Shown: in pieces, positions 37,679 through 46,115 of the stretch
Layout of the letters: every line of letters starts with the position of its first letter
Numbering within the stretch: position 1 is the stretch's first letter
Translations under genes and position numbers: made by a program
NCBI GenBank assembly: GCA_949372595.1
Contig: CASIAN010000021.1
Location: forward strand, 17,298 to 81,297
Length of the DNA: 64,000 bases
Origin: CPC320 sp002336405
GTDB taxonomy: Bacteria; Pseudomonadota; Alphaproteobacteria; Rhodobacterales; Rhodobacteraceae
Direction: 5' to 3'
The notes under the pieces: model-generated
Told to the model about the DNA's origin: nothing
The model's input: the letters and a program-made list of their open reading frames with translations, nothing else
Databases searched by the model: none

Positions 37679-38134
37679 GTGCCAACTGTGGCTGCGATAA
37701 CTGTCACTGACGCGACTTCGTTGGACGCTGGGAAAATTGGTGCGATCCTGTCAGAACATGTTGATTTGACAGATTGGCACCCCCGCGTTCACAGCCGCGC
37801 CGAGGAAATTCATTTTGCCAGCCGTATGATTGCTTTGGGTTGGGTGCGTGTGGCGCGGCTTGATAGCGCCATGGTTGGCTTTCTCGCCCGTGATCGGCAC
37901 GATATCATTGCGCTGTTCATCCACAGCGGCGCACAGCGCCAAGGGGTCGGCAGTGTACTTGTGCAAGATGCCAAACAAAGCAAAGCGCACTTGACAGCTT
38001 GGAGTTATGTTCAAAACACCCAAGCACGAAGTTTTTATCGAAGTGAGGGTTTCATAGAGGATCAACGTACCGATGGAAGCCAAAACGATTTAAAACTGCC
38101 TGATATTAAATATATTTGGAACTATAATATGTAA
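37679..38134 (+). CDS. GNAT-family N-acetyltransferase
   Basis: The 151-residue protein has the GNAT fold: the acetyl-CoA-binding segment LFIHSGAQRQGVGSVLV (Q/R-x-x-G-x-G/A pattern) and the C-terminal QNTQARSFYRSEGF. The substrate is not predictable. It starts at GTG 37679 with no strong ribosome site. It is followed by a 261-bp regulatory gap before csp. Confidence 0.85.
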   Translation: MPTVAAITVTDATSLDAGKIGAILSEHVDLTDWHPRVHSRAEEIHFASRMIALGWVRVARLDSAMVGFLARDRHDIIALFIHSGAQRQGVGSVLVQDAKQSKAHLTAWSYVQNTQARSFYRSEGFIEDQRTDGSQNDLKLPDIKYIWNYNM

Positions 38135-38152
38135 GATTACACAGACGACATT

Positions 38153-38192
38153 ATACGGTTAAATTTAACCAAATGAATAATTTATCCGTATT
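38153..38192. repeat. nested inverted repeats downstream of the GNAT gene
   Basis: GGTTAAATTTAACC (38157-38170) is a perfect 14-bp palindrome. It is nested in a longer imperfect inverted repeat whose arms are ATACGGTTAAATT and AATTTATCCGTAT. The AT-rich stem has no T-run after it, so an operator or a transcript-stability hairpin is more likely than a terminator. Confidence 0.5.
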
Positions 38193-38248
38193 ATCAGTCA
38201 ATTTTCCCATTAATATTAAGTTTTACGAACTCCAATTGTCGAAATATA

Positions 38249-38268
38249 CTTGATTTATGTAAATCAAG
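38249..38268. promoter_or_regulatory. 20-bp inverted repeat upstream of csp
   Basis: CTTGATTTA and TAAATCAAG form perfect 9-bp arms around TG, 128 bp before the csp ATG. The half-site TTGAT resembles an FNR half-site, but the spacing is eight bases rather than four, so FNR/FnrL does not fit. The position suits an operator or promoter element for csp. Confidence 0.5.
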
Positions 38269-38395
38269 GTTGCACTTTATCGATGCAACGTTACCGTTAT
38301 CGACCCACTGTTCCTTTTGGCCAGTCACTCGATCTTGGACTGACAGAGCCAAGCTGCCGCACTTCCGCGGGCAGTATATTAAAGGAGATACGGCG

Positions 38396-38602
38396 ATGGC
38401 AAATGGCACCGTCAAATGGTTCAATACAACCAAGGGTTATGGCTTTATTGCCCCCGACAGCGGCACAAAAGATGTGTTCATCCATATTTCAGCGGTTGAG
38501 CGTTCCGGTTTGACCGGTTTGGCAGACAATCAAAAGGTAACATTTGACATCGAACCAGGCCGCGACGGTCGCGAATCTGCTGTCAACATCGTCCTCGCAT
38601 AA
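38396..38602 (+). CDS. cold-shock protein, CspA family
   Basis: The 68-residue single cold-shock domain has both RNP motifs: NTTKGYGFIAP (RNP1 type) and DVFIHIS (RNP2). It binds single-stranded RNA/DNA as a chaperone. AAGGAG lies eight bases before ATG 38396. The long upstream gap (261 bp) with inverted repeats could form a structured cold-shock leader, as known for this family. Confidence 0.95.
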   Translation: MANGTVKWFNTTKGYGFIAPDSGTKDVFIHISAVERSGLTGLADNQKVTFDIEPGRDGRESAVNIVLA

Positions 38603-38656
38603 GCCAAATCGGTTATGGCTTTTCTGCGGGCGTCCAGCTAGATGCCCGCTTTTGTT
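38601..38656 (+). terminator. two consecutive hairpins ending the csp transcript
   Basis: Directly at the csp stop, AAGCCA and TGGCTT pair around a 9-nt loop, followed by TTTTC. A second hairpin (GCGGGC with GCCCGC, 38626-38649) is followed by TTTTGTTT. Both overlap the 3' end of the convergent esterase gene, so the second may serve both directions. Confidence 0.6.
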
Positions 38657-39323
38657 TGCTGAGCGAAATCAACTCCTCGACCATCGGCCCCAGCGCGTCT
38701 ACGATACGCGTGACCCCCGCTGCGTTTGGATGCAACCCGTCGGACTGCAAGAACCGCACAACCGACGCGAGCCCATCATTAGGGTTGTCATATAATCCCG
38801 CTAAAAAATTATCAGCCAGAAGCGTGTCATACTGCGCCGCCAAATCTGGGTAGATAGACTCAAAAACCTGCTTATATTCAGCGCCATAATTATTGGGAAC
38901 ATGAATACCAACCAGTAAGACCGGTATCGCGGATGCGCCTGCCACATCCAGAATTCCTGCAAGATTGCGACGGCTCAGGTCCGGATCAATACCGCGCAAA
39001 AGATCGTTACCCCCCAATGCAATGATCAACCCATCCACCTCAGGCGTCAATGACCAACCTATCCGCGCCAATCCACCTCTCGTGGTGTCGCCCGAAACAC
39101 CCCCGTTGATTAACGCCACCTCCTGTCCTTGATCCTCAAGCCAGCGTTGCATCTGCGGGACAAATCCCTGCTGTGCCACCAAACCGTAGCCTTGGGTCAG
39201 GCTGTCACCCAGCGCCAATATTGTGACTGGCTCTGCGATGGCCAGTACGGGCGTCAAAAGAACTGCAGCGACGCTCTTGCTGAACCCCCGCAAGACACCG
39301 TATGGAGAAAAGATATTTAGCAT
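38613..39323 (-). CDS. tesA: GDSL-type arylesterase (TesA-like)
   Basis: The 236-residue periplasmic SGNH hydrolase has a signal peptide (residues 1-30) and the four SGNH blocks: ALGDSLTQGYGL (Ser), INGGVSGDTTRGG (Gly), LGGNDLLRG (Asn) and SDGLHPN (Asp-His). It acts as a lysophospholipase/thioesterase. ATG 39323 lies only 13 bp from the ATG of the divergent ABC ATPase gene, the same pairing as tesA-ybbA in E. coli. Confidence 0.94.
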   Translation of the reverse strand: MLNIFSPYGVLRGFSKSVAAVLLTPVLAIAEPVTILALGDSLTQGYGLVAQQGFVPQMQRWLEDQGQEVALINGGVSGDTTRGGLARIGWSLTPEVDGLIIALGGNDLLRGIDPDLSRRNLAGILDVAGASAIPVLLVGIHVPNNYGAEYKQVFESIYPDLAAQYDTLLADNFLAGLYDNPNDGLASVVRFLQSDGLHPNAAGVTRIVDALGPMVEELISLSKQKRASSWTPAEKP

Positions 39324-39336
39324 TGGACCCCGTTTT

Positions 39337-40029
39337 ATGACCGTACCTGTCGTTAGTGCCGAACTGTTGTCCCTGTCTTTGACTGGGAATGCCGGAAAAA
39401 TCGATATCATTCACGATATAACGCTAGATGTGCTGCCTGGCGAGACCCTAGCATTGGTTGGCCCGTCTGGTTCGGGCAAATCGTCACTTTTAATGCTGAT
39501 GGGTGGATTAGAGCAAGCCAGCTCAGGCCGCATTAACGCCCTGGGCCATGACCTCAGTACCATGAGCGAAGATCAACTTGCCCGGTTTCGGCGCAAGCAC
39601 ATGGGTATTGTGTTCCAATCCTTCCATCTGATTCCCAATATGACGGCACTGGAAAATGTGGCAACTCCACTCGAGTTGGCCGGCGACAAACAGGCATTCC
39701 AACGCGCCCACGATGAGCTGGAGATCGTGGGGCTGTCGCACCGCATGGGGCATTACCCGTCTGAACTGTCTGGCGGCGAACAGCAGCGCGTTGCTCTTGC
39801 GCGGGCGTTGGTGACACGCCCCACCATCTTGCTGGCTGACGAACCCACAGGAAACCTTGACGGCGCCACCGGTGCCGCCATTGTCGATCTATTGTTCAAT
39901 CTCAGCGCCAAACACGGGGCTACTCTGATCTTGGTCACCCATGCGGCAGACCTTGCCAAACGCTGTGATCGAACCATTCACTTGCGCGACGGACGCCTTG
40001 AGGCCCAGCCAAACGAGACGCCGACGTGA
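39337..40029 (+). CDS. ybbA: ABC transporter ATP-binding protein (YbbA/LolD-like)
   Basis: The 230-residue ATPase has Walker A GPSGSGKSSLLM, Q-loop VFQSFHLIP, signature LSGGEQQRVALARAL, Walker B ILLADEPTGNLD and the H-loop THAADLA. The sequence groups with MacB/LolD/YbbA ATPases that work with FtsX-type permeases. ATG 39337 is used. Its TGA overlaps the next gene's GTG, so the two subunits are translationally coupled. Confidence 0.95.
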   Translation: MTVPVVSAELLSLSLTGNAGKIDIIHDITLDVLPGETLALVGPSGSGKSSLLMLMGGLEQASSGRINALGHDLSTMSEDQLARFRRKHMGIVFQSFHLIPNMTALENVATPLELAGDKQAFQRAHDELEIVGLSHRMGHYPSELSGGEQQRVALARALVTRPTILLADEPTGNLDGATGAAIVDLLFNLSAKHGATLILVTHAADLAKRCDRTIHLRDGRLEAQPNETPT

Positions 40030-42551
40030 GCTGGAAAATTTCCGCCAAATTTGCCCGCAGGGAACTGCGTGGCGGCATCACAGGGTTTCGGATTCTGCTT
40101 GCCTGCCTGACCCTCGGGGTCGCCGCAATCACAGCCGTTAGCACCATAAAAATAGCCATCGAGACCGGCCTCACCGAACAGGGCGCCACTCTACTGGGTG
40201 GCGACGCAGAGGCCAAATTTACCTACCGGTTTGCTACCGCCGAAGAACGGGCTTGGCTGGCCGGGAACGCGTTGGCTATATCCGAAGTGACAGATTTCAG
40301 GTCCATGGCGCATGTGAAGGGACCCGACGGCCCGGAACAGGCGCTGACACAGGTGAAATCCGTTGATGACGCCTACCCGCTGACCGGCAGTGTGACATTA
40401 TCGAACGGGGTTGCTCTGAACCGCGCGCTCGGCGATCAGGACGGGACGCCAGGTGGTGTGATGCAGAGGGTCCTTGCCGAGCGTCTGGATCTGAAGATTG
40501 GTGACCGGTTCCGCCTTGGTCAACAAGACTTTGTGCTCTCAGCGCTGCTCAACGTGGAACCGGACCGCGCCAGCGACGGCTATGGTATGGGCCCACGAAC
40601 GCTGGTGCATACAAACGCGCTGAAAGCGTCAGGCCTGTTGTCACCGGGGACCATATTTTCGACCAAATACCGCCTACTTTTAGAACCAGATAAAGACCTT
40701 GAGCGACTTAAGATAGCGGCGGAAGACCGGTTTTCCAACAGCGGCATGCGCTGGCGGGATGCCCGCAACGGAGCGCCCGGGATCGCCCGCTTCATTGATC
40801 GTCTCGGCGTCTTTCTGGTGTTGGTTGGGCTTGCCGGTCTGGCAGTGGGCGGGGTCGGCGTCTCGGCTGCGGTCAAAACCTATCTGGACAGTAAAATCAG
40901 TGTGATCGCAACGCTGCGCACTTTGGGGGCCACGAGAGCAGTCATTTTCCAGACTTATTTCTTGCAAATCGGGGCTCTGTCAGGTGTCGGCATCGCACTC
41001 GGCTTGTTGCTGGGCACCGCTATACCACTGGCTCTGGCACCTTGGATCAATGCACAACTGCCAATACCCGCCAGCTTTACAATCTATGCAAAGCCGCTGT
41101 TTGAAGCCGCCGTCTATGGGTTTTTAACCGCTCTAATCTTTACCCTTTGGCCTCTGGCGCGGGTCGAGGATATTCGCGCAGCAACGTTATTTCGAGATCA
41201 AGTCAGCCAGAGCAAGACACTGCCAGCTCTGCGCTATCTCTTGGCCATCGGAGGGGTGCTCACTGCTTTGCTGGCTTCTGCTGTTTGGTTTAACGGCACT
41301 GTCAAACTTACGCTGTGGATGGCAGCAGGCATAATTGGGGCTCTGTTTGCGCTTGCTATTGCGGCCTTTGTAATGCAACGCACCGCACGGCTGGCTTCGC
41401 GGGCCGTGCGCCAACCAGTCTGGCGTTGGGCGCTTGCCGCACTCAGCAATCCCAACAATGGCAGCACCTCTGTGGTGATGTCTCTCGGTCTGGGACTGTC
41501 CGTTCTGGCCGCCGTTGGACAGATTGACGGCAATCTAAGAGCAGCGATCTCCCGGGATCTGCCAAAGGTCGCACCTTCGTATTTTTTTGTGGATATCCAA
41601 AAGGACCAAATCACCGACTTTGTTGAGCGCGTCTCAATAAATCCAAAGGTGACGCGTATGGACACCGCCCCAATGCTTCGTGGCGTGATCACCCAAATCA
41701 ACGGGGTTAACGCCACCGAAGTGGCCGGCGACCACTGGGTTATTCGCGGAGATCGCGGCCTAACCTATGCCGCCACCCTGCCTGAACGCACCACGCTAAC
41801 CGCCGGCACATGGTGGGAGGCCGATTATAGCGGACCGCCACTTTTGAGTTTCGCTGCCGAGGAAGCCGCTGAAATCGGCCTTGAGCTGGGCGACAAGTTG
41901 ACCCTGAACATTCTGGGACGCAGTATCACCGCAGAAATCAAAAACTTCCGTGAAGTGGATTTTTCCGACGCGGGTCTCGGCTTTGTGATGACGTTAAACC
42001 CAGCAGCAATTGCCAGCGCTCCCCATAGTTTCATCTCAACGCTCTATGCCGCAGAGGCCGCAGAGGCGGGCATTCTGCGCGACCTCGCAAACCACTTTCC
42101 CAACATCACCGCGATCCGAGTGCGCGATGCCATTGCCGAGGTCAGCAAATTACTCGGCGCCATTGCCAGCGCTACCTCTTATGGGGCGGCCACCACAATC
42201 CTCACTGGATTTTTGGTGCTGATCGGCGCCGCCGCCGCTGGTGAACGGGCGCGCAGTTATGAGGCCGCCGTTTTGAAAACCATCGGGGCCACCCGACGTC
42301 AAATTCTGCTAAGTTTTGCGCTCAGATCTGCACTATTGGGCGCGGCTGCGGGGGTGGTTGCACTCGCAGTTGGCATTTTGGGTGGCTGGGCCGTGAACCA
42401 TTTTGTGATGGAGGCGAAATTCTCTGTGGTCTGGCCCTCGGCTCTTGGCATTATCTTTGGTGGTTTGCTGGCAAATCTGTTGGCAGGGCTGGGCTTTGCA
42501 TTGAAATCACTGGCAAACAGACCGGCGCAAACGCTGCGCAGCCGGGACTAG
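40026..42551 (+). CDS. ybbP: FtsX-type ABC permease (YbbP-like)
   Basis: The 841-residue membrane protein has an N-terminal helix, a large periplasmic domain, and two FtsX blocks of membrane helices (about residues 255-420 with GLAGLAVGGVGVSAAVKTYLDSK and ATLRTLGATRAVIFQTYF given as separate parts, and 720-835 with VLKTIGATRRQILLSFALRS). This is the ten-helix YbbP plan. Starting at GTG 40026, it overlaps the ATPase stop by four bases. Together with TesA it may move or release a lipid or toxic ester across the inner membrane; substrate unknown. Confidence 0.94.
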   Translation: MSWKISAKFARRELRGGITGFRILLACLTLGVAAITAVSTIKIAIETGLTEQGATLLGGDAEAKFTYRFATAEERAWLAGNALAISEVTDFRSMAHVKGPDGPEQALTQVKSVDDAYPLTGSVTLSNGVALNRALGDQDGTPGGVMQRVLAERLDLKIGDRFRLGQQDFVLSALLNVEPDRASDGYGMGPRTLVHTNALKASGLLSPGTIFSTKYRLLLEPDKDLERLKIAAEDRFSNSGMRWRDARNGAPGIARFIDRLGVFLVLVGLAGLAVGGVGVSAAVKTYLDSKISVIATLRTLGATRAVIFQTYFLQIGALSGVGIALGLLLGTAIPLALAPWINAQLPIPASFTIYAKPLFEAAVYGFLTALIFTLWPLARVEDIRAATLFRDQVSQSKTLPALRYLLAIGGVLTALLASAVWFNGTVKLTLWMAAGIIGALFALAIAAFVMQRTARLASRAVRQPVWRWALAALSNPNNGSTSVVMSLGLGLSVLAAVGQIDGNLRAAISRDLPKVAPSYFFVDIQKDQITDFVERVSINPKVTRMDTAPMLRGVITQINGVNATEVAGDHWVIRGDRGLTYAATLPERTTLTAGTWWEADYSGPPLLSFAAEEAAEIGLELGDKLTLNILGRSITAEIKNFREVDFSDAGLGFVMTLNPAAIASAPHSFISTLYAAEAAEAGILRDLANHFPNITAIRVRDAIAEVSKLLGAIASATSYGAATTILTGFLVLIGAAAAGERARSYEAAVLKTIGATRRQILLSFALRSALLGAAAGVVALAVGILGGWAVNHFVMEAKFSVVWPSALGIIFGGLLANLLAGLGFALKSLANRPAQTLRSRD

Positions 42552-42710
42552 GCCATCAGCAGTCACCTATCTGACCAAGTAAGGCGATTTTCTGTTCGGG
42601 TGCCCCTTCCACCGAGGTCGATTTCGACGTAAACTTACACACATAAGCGTCAAGCATTCTTGCCAGACCATCACCCAGACATACGGATTGATGACAGATA
42701 GGATGAGACG

Positions 42711-44126
42711 GTGAAGCGACGTGATTTTCTTCTGACCGCCAGTGCAATTGCAGGCGGTGCGGGTCTCCACGCCGCAAACTTGGGTGCAGCAGGCCTTGCC
42801 GCAAATCTTGGCCAGCGCAGAGCGCTGGCTCTCTACGACTTAACCATACAGAATGCCCACTATAGATTCAGTGATCACCCACCAACCTCAGACATGGTCA
42901 GCCTGTCACCACAGGCCCCTCCCCCAGTGCTTGTTGGCCATCAGGCAAAGCCAATGATGCTGAACGTCCGCAATACACTACCCGACTACACCTCGATGCA
43001 TTGGCATGGGCTGCGCATTGCAAACGCGATGGATGGCGTTCCCTATCTCACCCAGATGCCAATCGCCACAGACGAAACCTTTTCTTATGCCTTTACCCCC
43101 CCCGATGCTGGCACCTATTGGTATCACCCGCACTGTATGACAATGGATCAGATGGCACATGGGTTGACTGGTGTTCTTGTGATCAACGAAGCGATAGATC
43201 CAGGATTTGACGCGGACCAGGTGATCAACTTAAGAGATTTCCGTCTCAATGAAGAGGGGAATTTTCTACCGTCTTTTACCAGCCGCGGCGCGGCGCGGGC
43301 TGGCACTTTTGGCAACGTCGTGACTGCAAACTGGCAAGAAAACCCGGTCTACGACCACCCCGCCGGCGCACTGCTGCGTTTGCGGGTGGTCAATACAGAC
43401 ACCACCCGCATTCACAAACTCTATCTCACAACGACCAACGCACAGATCATTGCGTGGGATGGCCATCCGGTGCGCGACCCGATCGCCCTGCCAACCGCCC
43501 TAAAGCCTGTGCTTGTCGGACCGGGACAACGGCTGGATTTCGCCCTGAGGATGCCTGAATCCGAAGGACAAAAAATCGATCTTATGGCAAAACTGCCCGG
43601 CCAGCCCAAGGTCATGGCCAGCCTGCGTGCAATCGGATCAAACCTGAACCGCAATCTGAACGCGCTGTCTGCACTGCCGCCCAACCCCGTGGCCCATCCA
43701 GACCTAAGTGCCGCGCAAACCCACGAATTTGTGTTTGGCTGGTCACCAGACAGCATGATCGCAAACAACGGAGTTTGTGGGTCAATGGGCTATACGTTTT
43801 GGTCGATCAATCGCACCCCTTGGGCGGGTGATGCGGCCACCGGTGTCGGACCACTGGCGCAGCTTGAGCTGGGAAAGAGCTATATCTTTCGACTGCGCAA
43901 CGAATCGCCCCATGCCCACCCGATCCATCTGCACGGGCTGAGTTTTCTGCCGCTGCGCTCAAACAAGCGCAGGCTCAAGTCCAATTGGACCGATACAACA
44001 CTGTTAATCAGGGGAGAGACCGTCGACGTTGCGCTGGTCGCCGACAACCCCGGCGATTGGGCGTTTCACTGCCACGTCATCGAGCATCAAAAAACCGGAT
44101 TGGCGGGCTATCTAAGGGTCAGCTGA
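42711..44126 (+). CDS. Tat-exported multicopper oxidase
   Basis: The 471-residue protein starts at GTG 42711 (AGGA before it) with a Tat-type signal KRRDFLLTASAIAGGAG. The four copper blocks are complete: HWHGLR, YWYHPHC, HPIHLHGLSF and HCHVIEHQKTGLAG, giving the type 1, 2 and 3 copper ligands. The last motif ends in Leu rather than Met at the type-1 axial position by position in the sequence, as in some laccases. It is periplasmic and could oxidise Cu(I) or phenols. No cop genes are adjacent. Confidence 0.93.
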   Translation: MKRRDFLLTASAIAGGAGLHAANLGAAGLAANLGQRRALALYDLTIQNAHYRFSDHPPTSDMVSLSPQAPPPVLVGHQAKPMMLNVRNTLPDYTSMHWHGLRIANAMDGVPYLTQMPIATDETFSYAFTPPDAGTYWYHPHCMTMDQMAHGLTGVLVINEAIDPGFDADQVINLRDFRLNEEGNFLPSFTSRGAARAGTFGNVVTANWQENPVYDHPAGALLRLRVVNTDTTRIHKLYLTTTNAQIIAWDGHPVRDPIALPTALKPVLVGPGQRLDFALRMPESEGQKIDLMAKLPGQPKVMASLRAIGSNLNRNLNALSALPPNPVAHPDLSAAQTHEFVFGWSPDSMIANNGVCGSMGYTFWSINRTPWAGDAATGVGPLAQLELGKSYIFRLRNESPHAHPIHLHGLSFLPLRSNKRRLKSNWTDTTLLIRGETVDVALVADNPGDWAFHCHVIEHQKTGLAGYLRVS

Positions 44127-44185
44127 TCCACCCCCGCCGCTGCAAAAAAGCACCTTGGTGCCAAAGTCCATATTGAAATATGGGG

Positions 44186-44870
44186 CTACGAAATTTCATC
44201 CCAGCGATTTTGCTCGGACCAAAGCATCCGTAGGGTTTTGCTTTGTCCAACGAATGCCGCCTCTAAAAGTTGACAGCCATAAATCCGGTCGGTGCGAAAG
44301 TGCCGAAACGCCGCGCGCAAATCACACCACCCGACGAGTAAAACGCATTCGATATGATACACTATTACGATGGGCCAAACCACGCGAACAGTCTCAACCT
44401 GCTGCGCATCCCGGTATGTCAGACGCAACTTACGCTCTTCACGAATGGCGGTGCGCAACGCTGCAAGTGACACACACCCCTGTGCGGGATCATCGGGCGC
44501 GCGCCCCCAAGGCGCAACCTGCAACCAATCGAACTGGGTCATTCAGATCCGTAGTTTTCTGGCGAACTCGCAAGGCTGCCCGCTGAAGTGCGCTATCGCC
44601 AGCGCGCGCCAGCATCGACAAACCAACGCGCAGGGCCTCAGTTTCTTCAGCGTCAAAGTTCACCGGCGGCAGATCGTAGCTGGAGCGCAGAATATACCCC
44701 ACGCCCGCCGCACCTTCGACTGGCGTCCGCATCGCCTGCAAAGCGGCGATGTCGCGGTAGATGGTTCTGACAGACACTTCGAGCGTTTCCGCCAGACGCG
44801 CAGCGCTGACCGGGCGATCGGCAGCGCGCAAAATCTGGATCAGTTCGAACAACCGGGTCGAGCGGCCCAT
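44186..44870 (-). pseudogene. YafY-type HTH/WYL-like transcriptional regulator, one frameshift
   Basis: The N-terminal half reads STRLFELIQILRAADRP, RLAETLEVSVRTIYRDIAAL and GYILRSSYDLPPVNF, the DeoR/YafY winged helix plus start of the sensor domain. The C-terminal half, in another frame, reads MTQFDWLQVAPWG, SLAALRTAIREERKLRLTYRDA and FRHFRTDRIYG, the WYL-type effector domain. Removing one T of the pair at 44542-44543 joins them as TTDLMTQFDWLQ and gives about 227 residues. Start is ATG 44870. A perfect inverted repeat lies 56 bp upstream. Artefact or recent mutation cannot be told apart here. Confidence 0.75.
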
Positions 44871-45060
44871 GCCTTCCCCCTCCTGCGGGTTTAGCAAAAT
44901 TCTGCGGACACCCTAGCAAAGGCTCCTGACACTCTATGTCAGCAGTCTGTGGCAAATTTATGCCCTCAAAGGCGCATTCATGCGTTATCGTGACCACGCA
45001 GATCTGATGGTATTGCAACTGGGCCATTGGCAGCCAAACCAAGGGCCTTCAATTCAAGGT
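44764..45060. repeat. duplicated regulator/operator unit, copy 1
   Basis: This stretch (regulator N-terminus on the minus strand, its leader, operator, and start of a short plus-strand frame) matches 45827-46115 at roughly 80-85% by eye, offset about 1066 bp and in the same orientation. Long identical blocks include GCCCATGCCTTCCCCC and TATTGCAACTGGGCCATTGG. Confidence 0.8.
44926..44942. promoter_or_regulatory. operator-like inverted repeat, copy 1
   Basis: CTGACA-ctcta-TGTCAG is a perfect inverted repeat with a 5-bp spacer, between the regulator start and the divergent small ORF. The same arms and spacer length recur in copy 2 with a different spacer sequence, which suggests selection for binding, probably by the YafY-type regulator. 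Confidence 0.65.
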
Positions 45061-45117
45061 TACATGGGGTATTTAAGATTGCACCAACCCCAATTGCGCT
45101 TGATCAATTTGGGATGA
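44980..45117 (+). CDS. small ORF (45 aa), first member of a duplicated pair
   Basis: A 45-codon frame starts with an A/G-rich ribosome site (AAAGGCG) and begins with DHADLMVLQLGHWQPNQG after MRYR. Its first ~20 residues match the frame at 46046 in copy 2 (M-x-Y-x-DHA-x-x-M-x-LQLGHW-x-PN-x-G). Substitutions fall at third positions and in conservative residues, which suggests that at least this N-terminus was translated. After residue 20 the copies diverge, so the ends may be truncated remnants. Function unknown. Confidence 0.4.
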   Translation: MRYRDHADLMVLQLGHWQPNQGPSIQGYMGYLRLHQPQLRLINLG

Positions 45118-45236
45118 ATTAGCTTGGGGGAACGCCAGCGCCCCGACAGTTTAAAAATGCACACTCCAATAGCTGCTTTTTTTATGCGCCACTGCGAGAG
45201 GAAGGCCACAGTGAAAGGCACATGCTTTAGTTTGGC

Positions 45237-45692
45237 TCAGCCCTCACCCCAATTGGCCCAGCTTTCAGGAAACGGGTGCCCTAAGGCGCGCCAATATAGA
45301 ATTAGTTGCCCATGATGCAGCGTTTCGTGCGCCAATAAACGACACAGATGTACGCAAGGGCTCACGTCTTCGCCAAACCAACTTACCACTTGACCAGACC
45401 CTAAACCGGCAATTGTATTGATGTGATATTTTTCAAGCTTTTCAAAATATCCGCTAAGATATATTGCTGAGGCCTTTCCCGCATATGAACCATCTGCAGG
45501 ATCAAAGTTGATCTGCCCAGTTATTAACGCTGACAGATAATTTTCGTGTACGCGACCCATATGGCGAAATTGTTTCCATAACGGTCCACAGTGGGAATTG
45601 AGTGCAAAATCCAAGTCACCTTTTGAGCACGCATCTAACAGATCAACCGTAAGCCGCCGCGTGAATGTCCAGTCTTTCTGAAGCGCATCCAT
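45237..45692 (-). CDS. DinB-superfamily protein
   Basis: The 151-residue protein has the four-helix DinB/YfiT-type pattern. LAHETLHHGQLILYWRALG carries paired His residues, and HMGRVHENYLSAL an upstream His, giving the usual three-His metal site. Such proteins are often metal-dependent thiol S-transferases, though most are uncharacterised. Its ATG lies at 45692, inside the 3' end of the degraded second regulator copy, so it sits between the two halves of the duplicated unit and on the same strand as both regulators. Confidence 0.85.
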   Translation of the reverse strand: MDALQKDWTFTRRLTVDLLDACSKGDLDFALNSHCGPLWKQFRHMGRVHENYLSALITGQINFDPADGSYAGKASAIYLSGYFEKLEKYHINTIAGLGSGQVVSWFGEDVSPCVHLCRLLAHETLHHGQLILYWRALGHPFPESWANWGEG

Positions 45693-45693
45693 C

Positions 45694-45936
45694 AGTGCTG
45701 ATTCCTAAGTGATACCAGTAAGTGATTCCCGTTTTTGCACAGTTTTGGTTTTGGGTTCGATCAGCCGTTGGCCTTGAGACCGAGAAGCCACTGATGACAT
45801 GCGCACCCATTGCACCCATGCAGCAGATGGGTCTGACAGACATTTCAAGCGTGTCTGCGAGAGGCGTGGCGTTCACCGTGCGGTTGGCAGCGCGCAAAAT
45901 CTGGATCAGTTTCAACAACCAGATCTCGCGGCCCAT
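45694..45936 (-). pseudogene. truncated second copy of the YafY-type regulator (HTH remnant)
   Basis: From ATG 45936 the frame reads EIWLLKLIQILRAANRTVNATPLADTLE (shown in part), then the match to the intact HTH stops after EMSVRP and turns into unrelated sequence. Compared with the first copy (SVRTIYRDIAALQAM) the recognition helix and the rest are lost. This is a decayed duplicate cut about 40 codons in. Confidence 0.7.
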
Positions 45937-46115
45937 GCCTTCCCCCCCTGCGGGTTTACCAAAACTCTGCTGACACCCCGTCACAGGCTCCTGACACCCA
46001 CTGTCAGCAATTTGTGGCTATTTTATGCCCTCAAAGGAGCATCCAATGTGTTATTATGACCATGCCAGTATGATGATATTGCAACTGGGCCATTGGCACC
46101 CAAATCACGGGAACC
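45827..46115. repeat. duplicated regulator/operator unit, copy 2
   Basis: Direct-repeat partner of 44764-45060. The regulator start, the leader, the CTGACA/TGTCAG operator and the first 20 codons of the small ORF are kept. The regulator body and the small ORF end are not. Confidence 0.8.
45991..46007. promoter_or_regulatory. operator-like inverted repeat, copy 2
   Basis: CTGACA-cccac-TGTCAG, the same arms and spacer length as the site at 44926-44942. A further partial half-site TGACA lies near 45970. Confidence 0.65.

Noticed and set aside
38249..38268. FNR/FnrL box
   Set aside because: The TTGAT and ATCAA half-sites are separated by eight bases instead of four.
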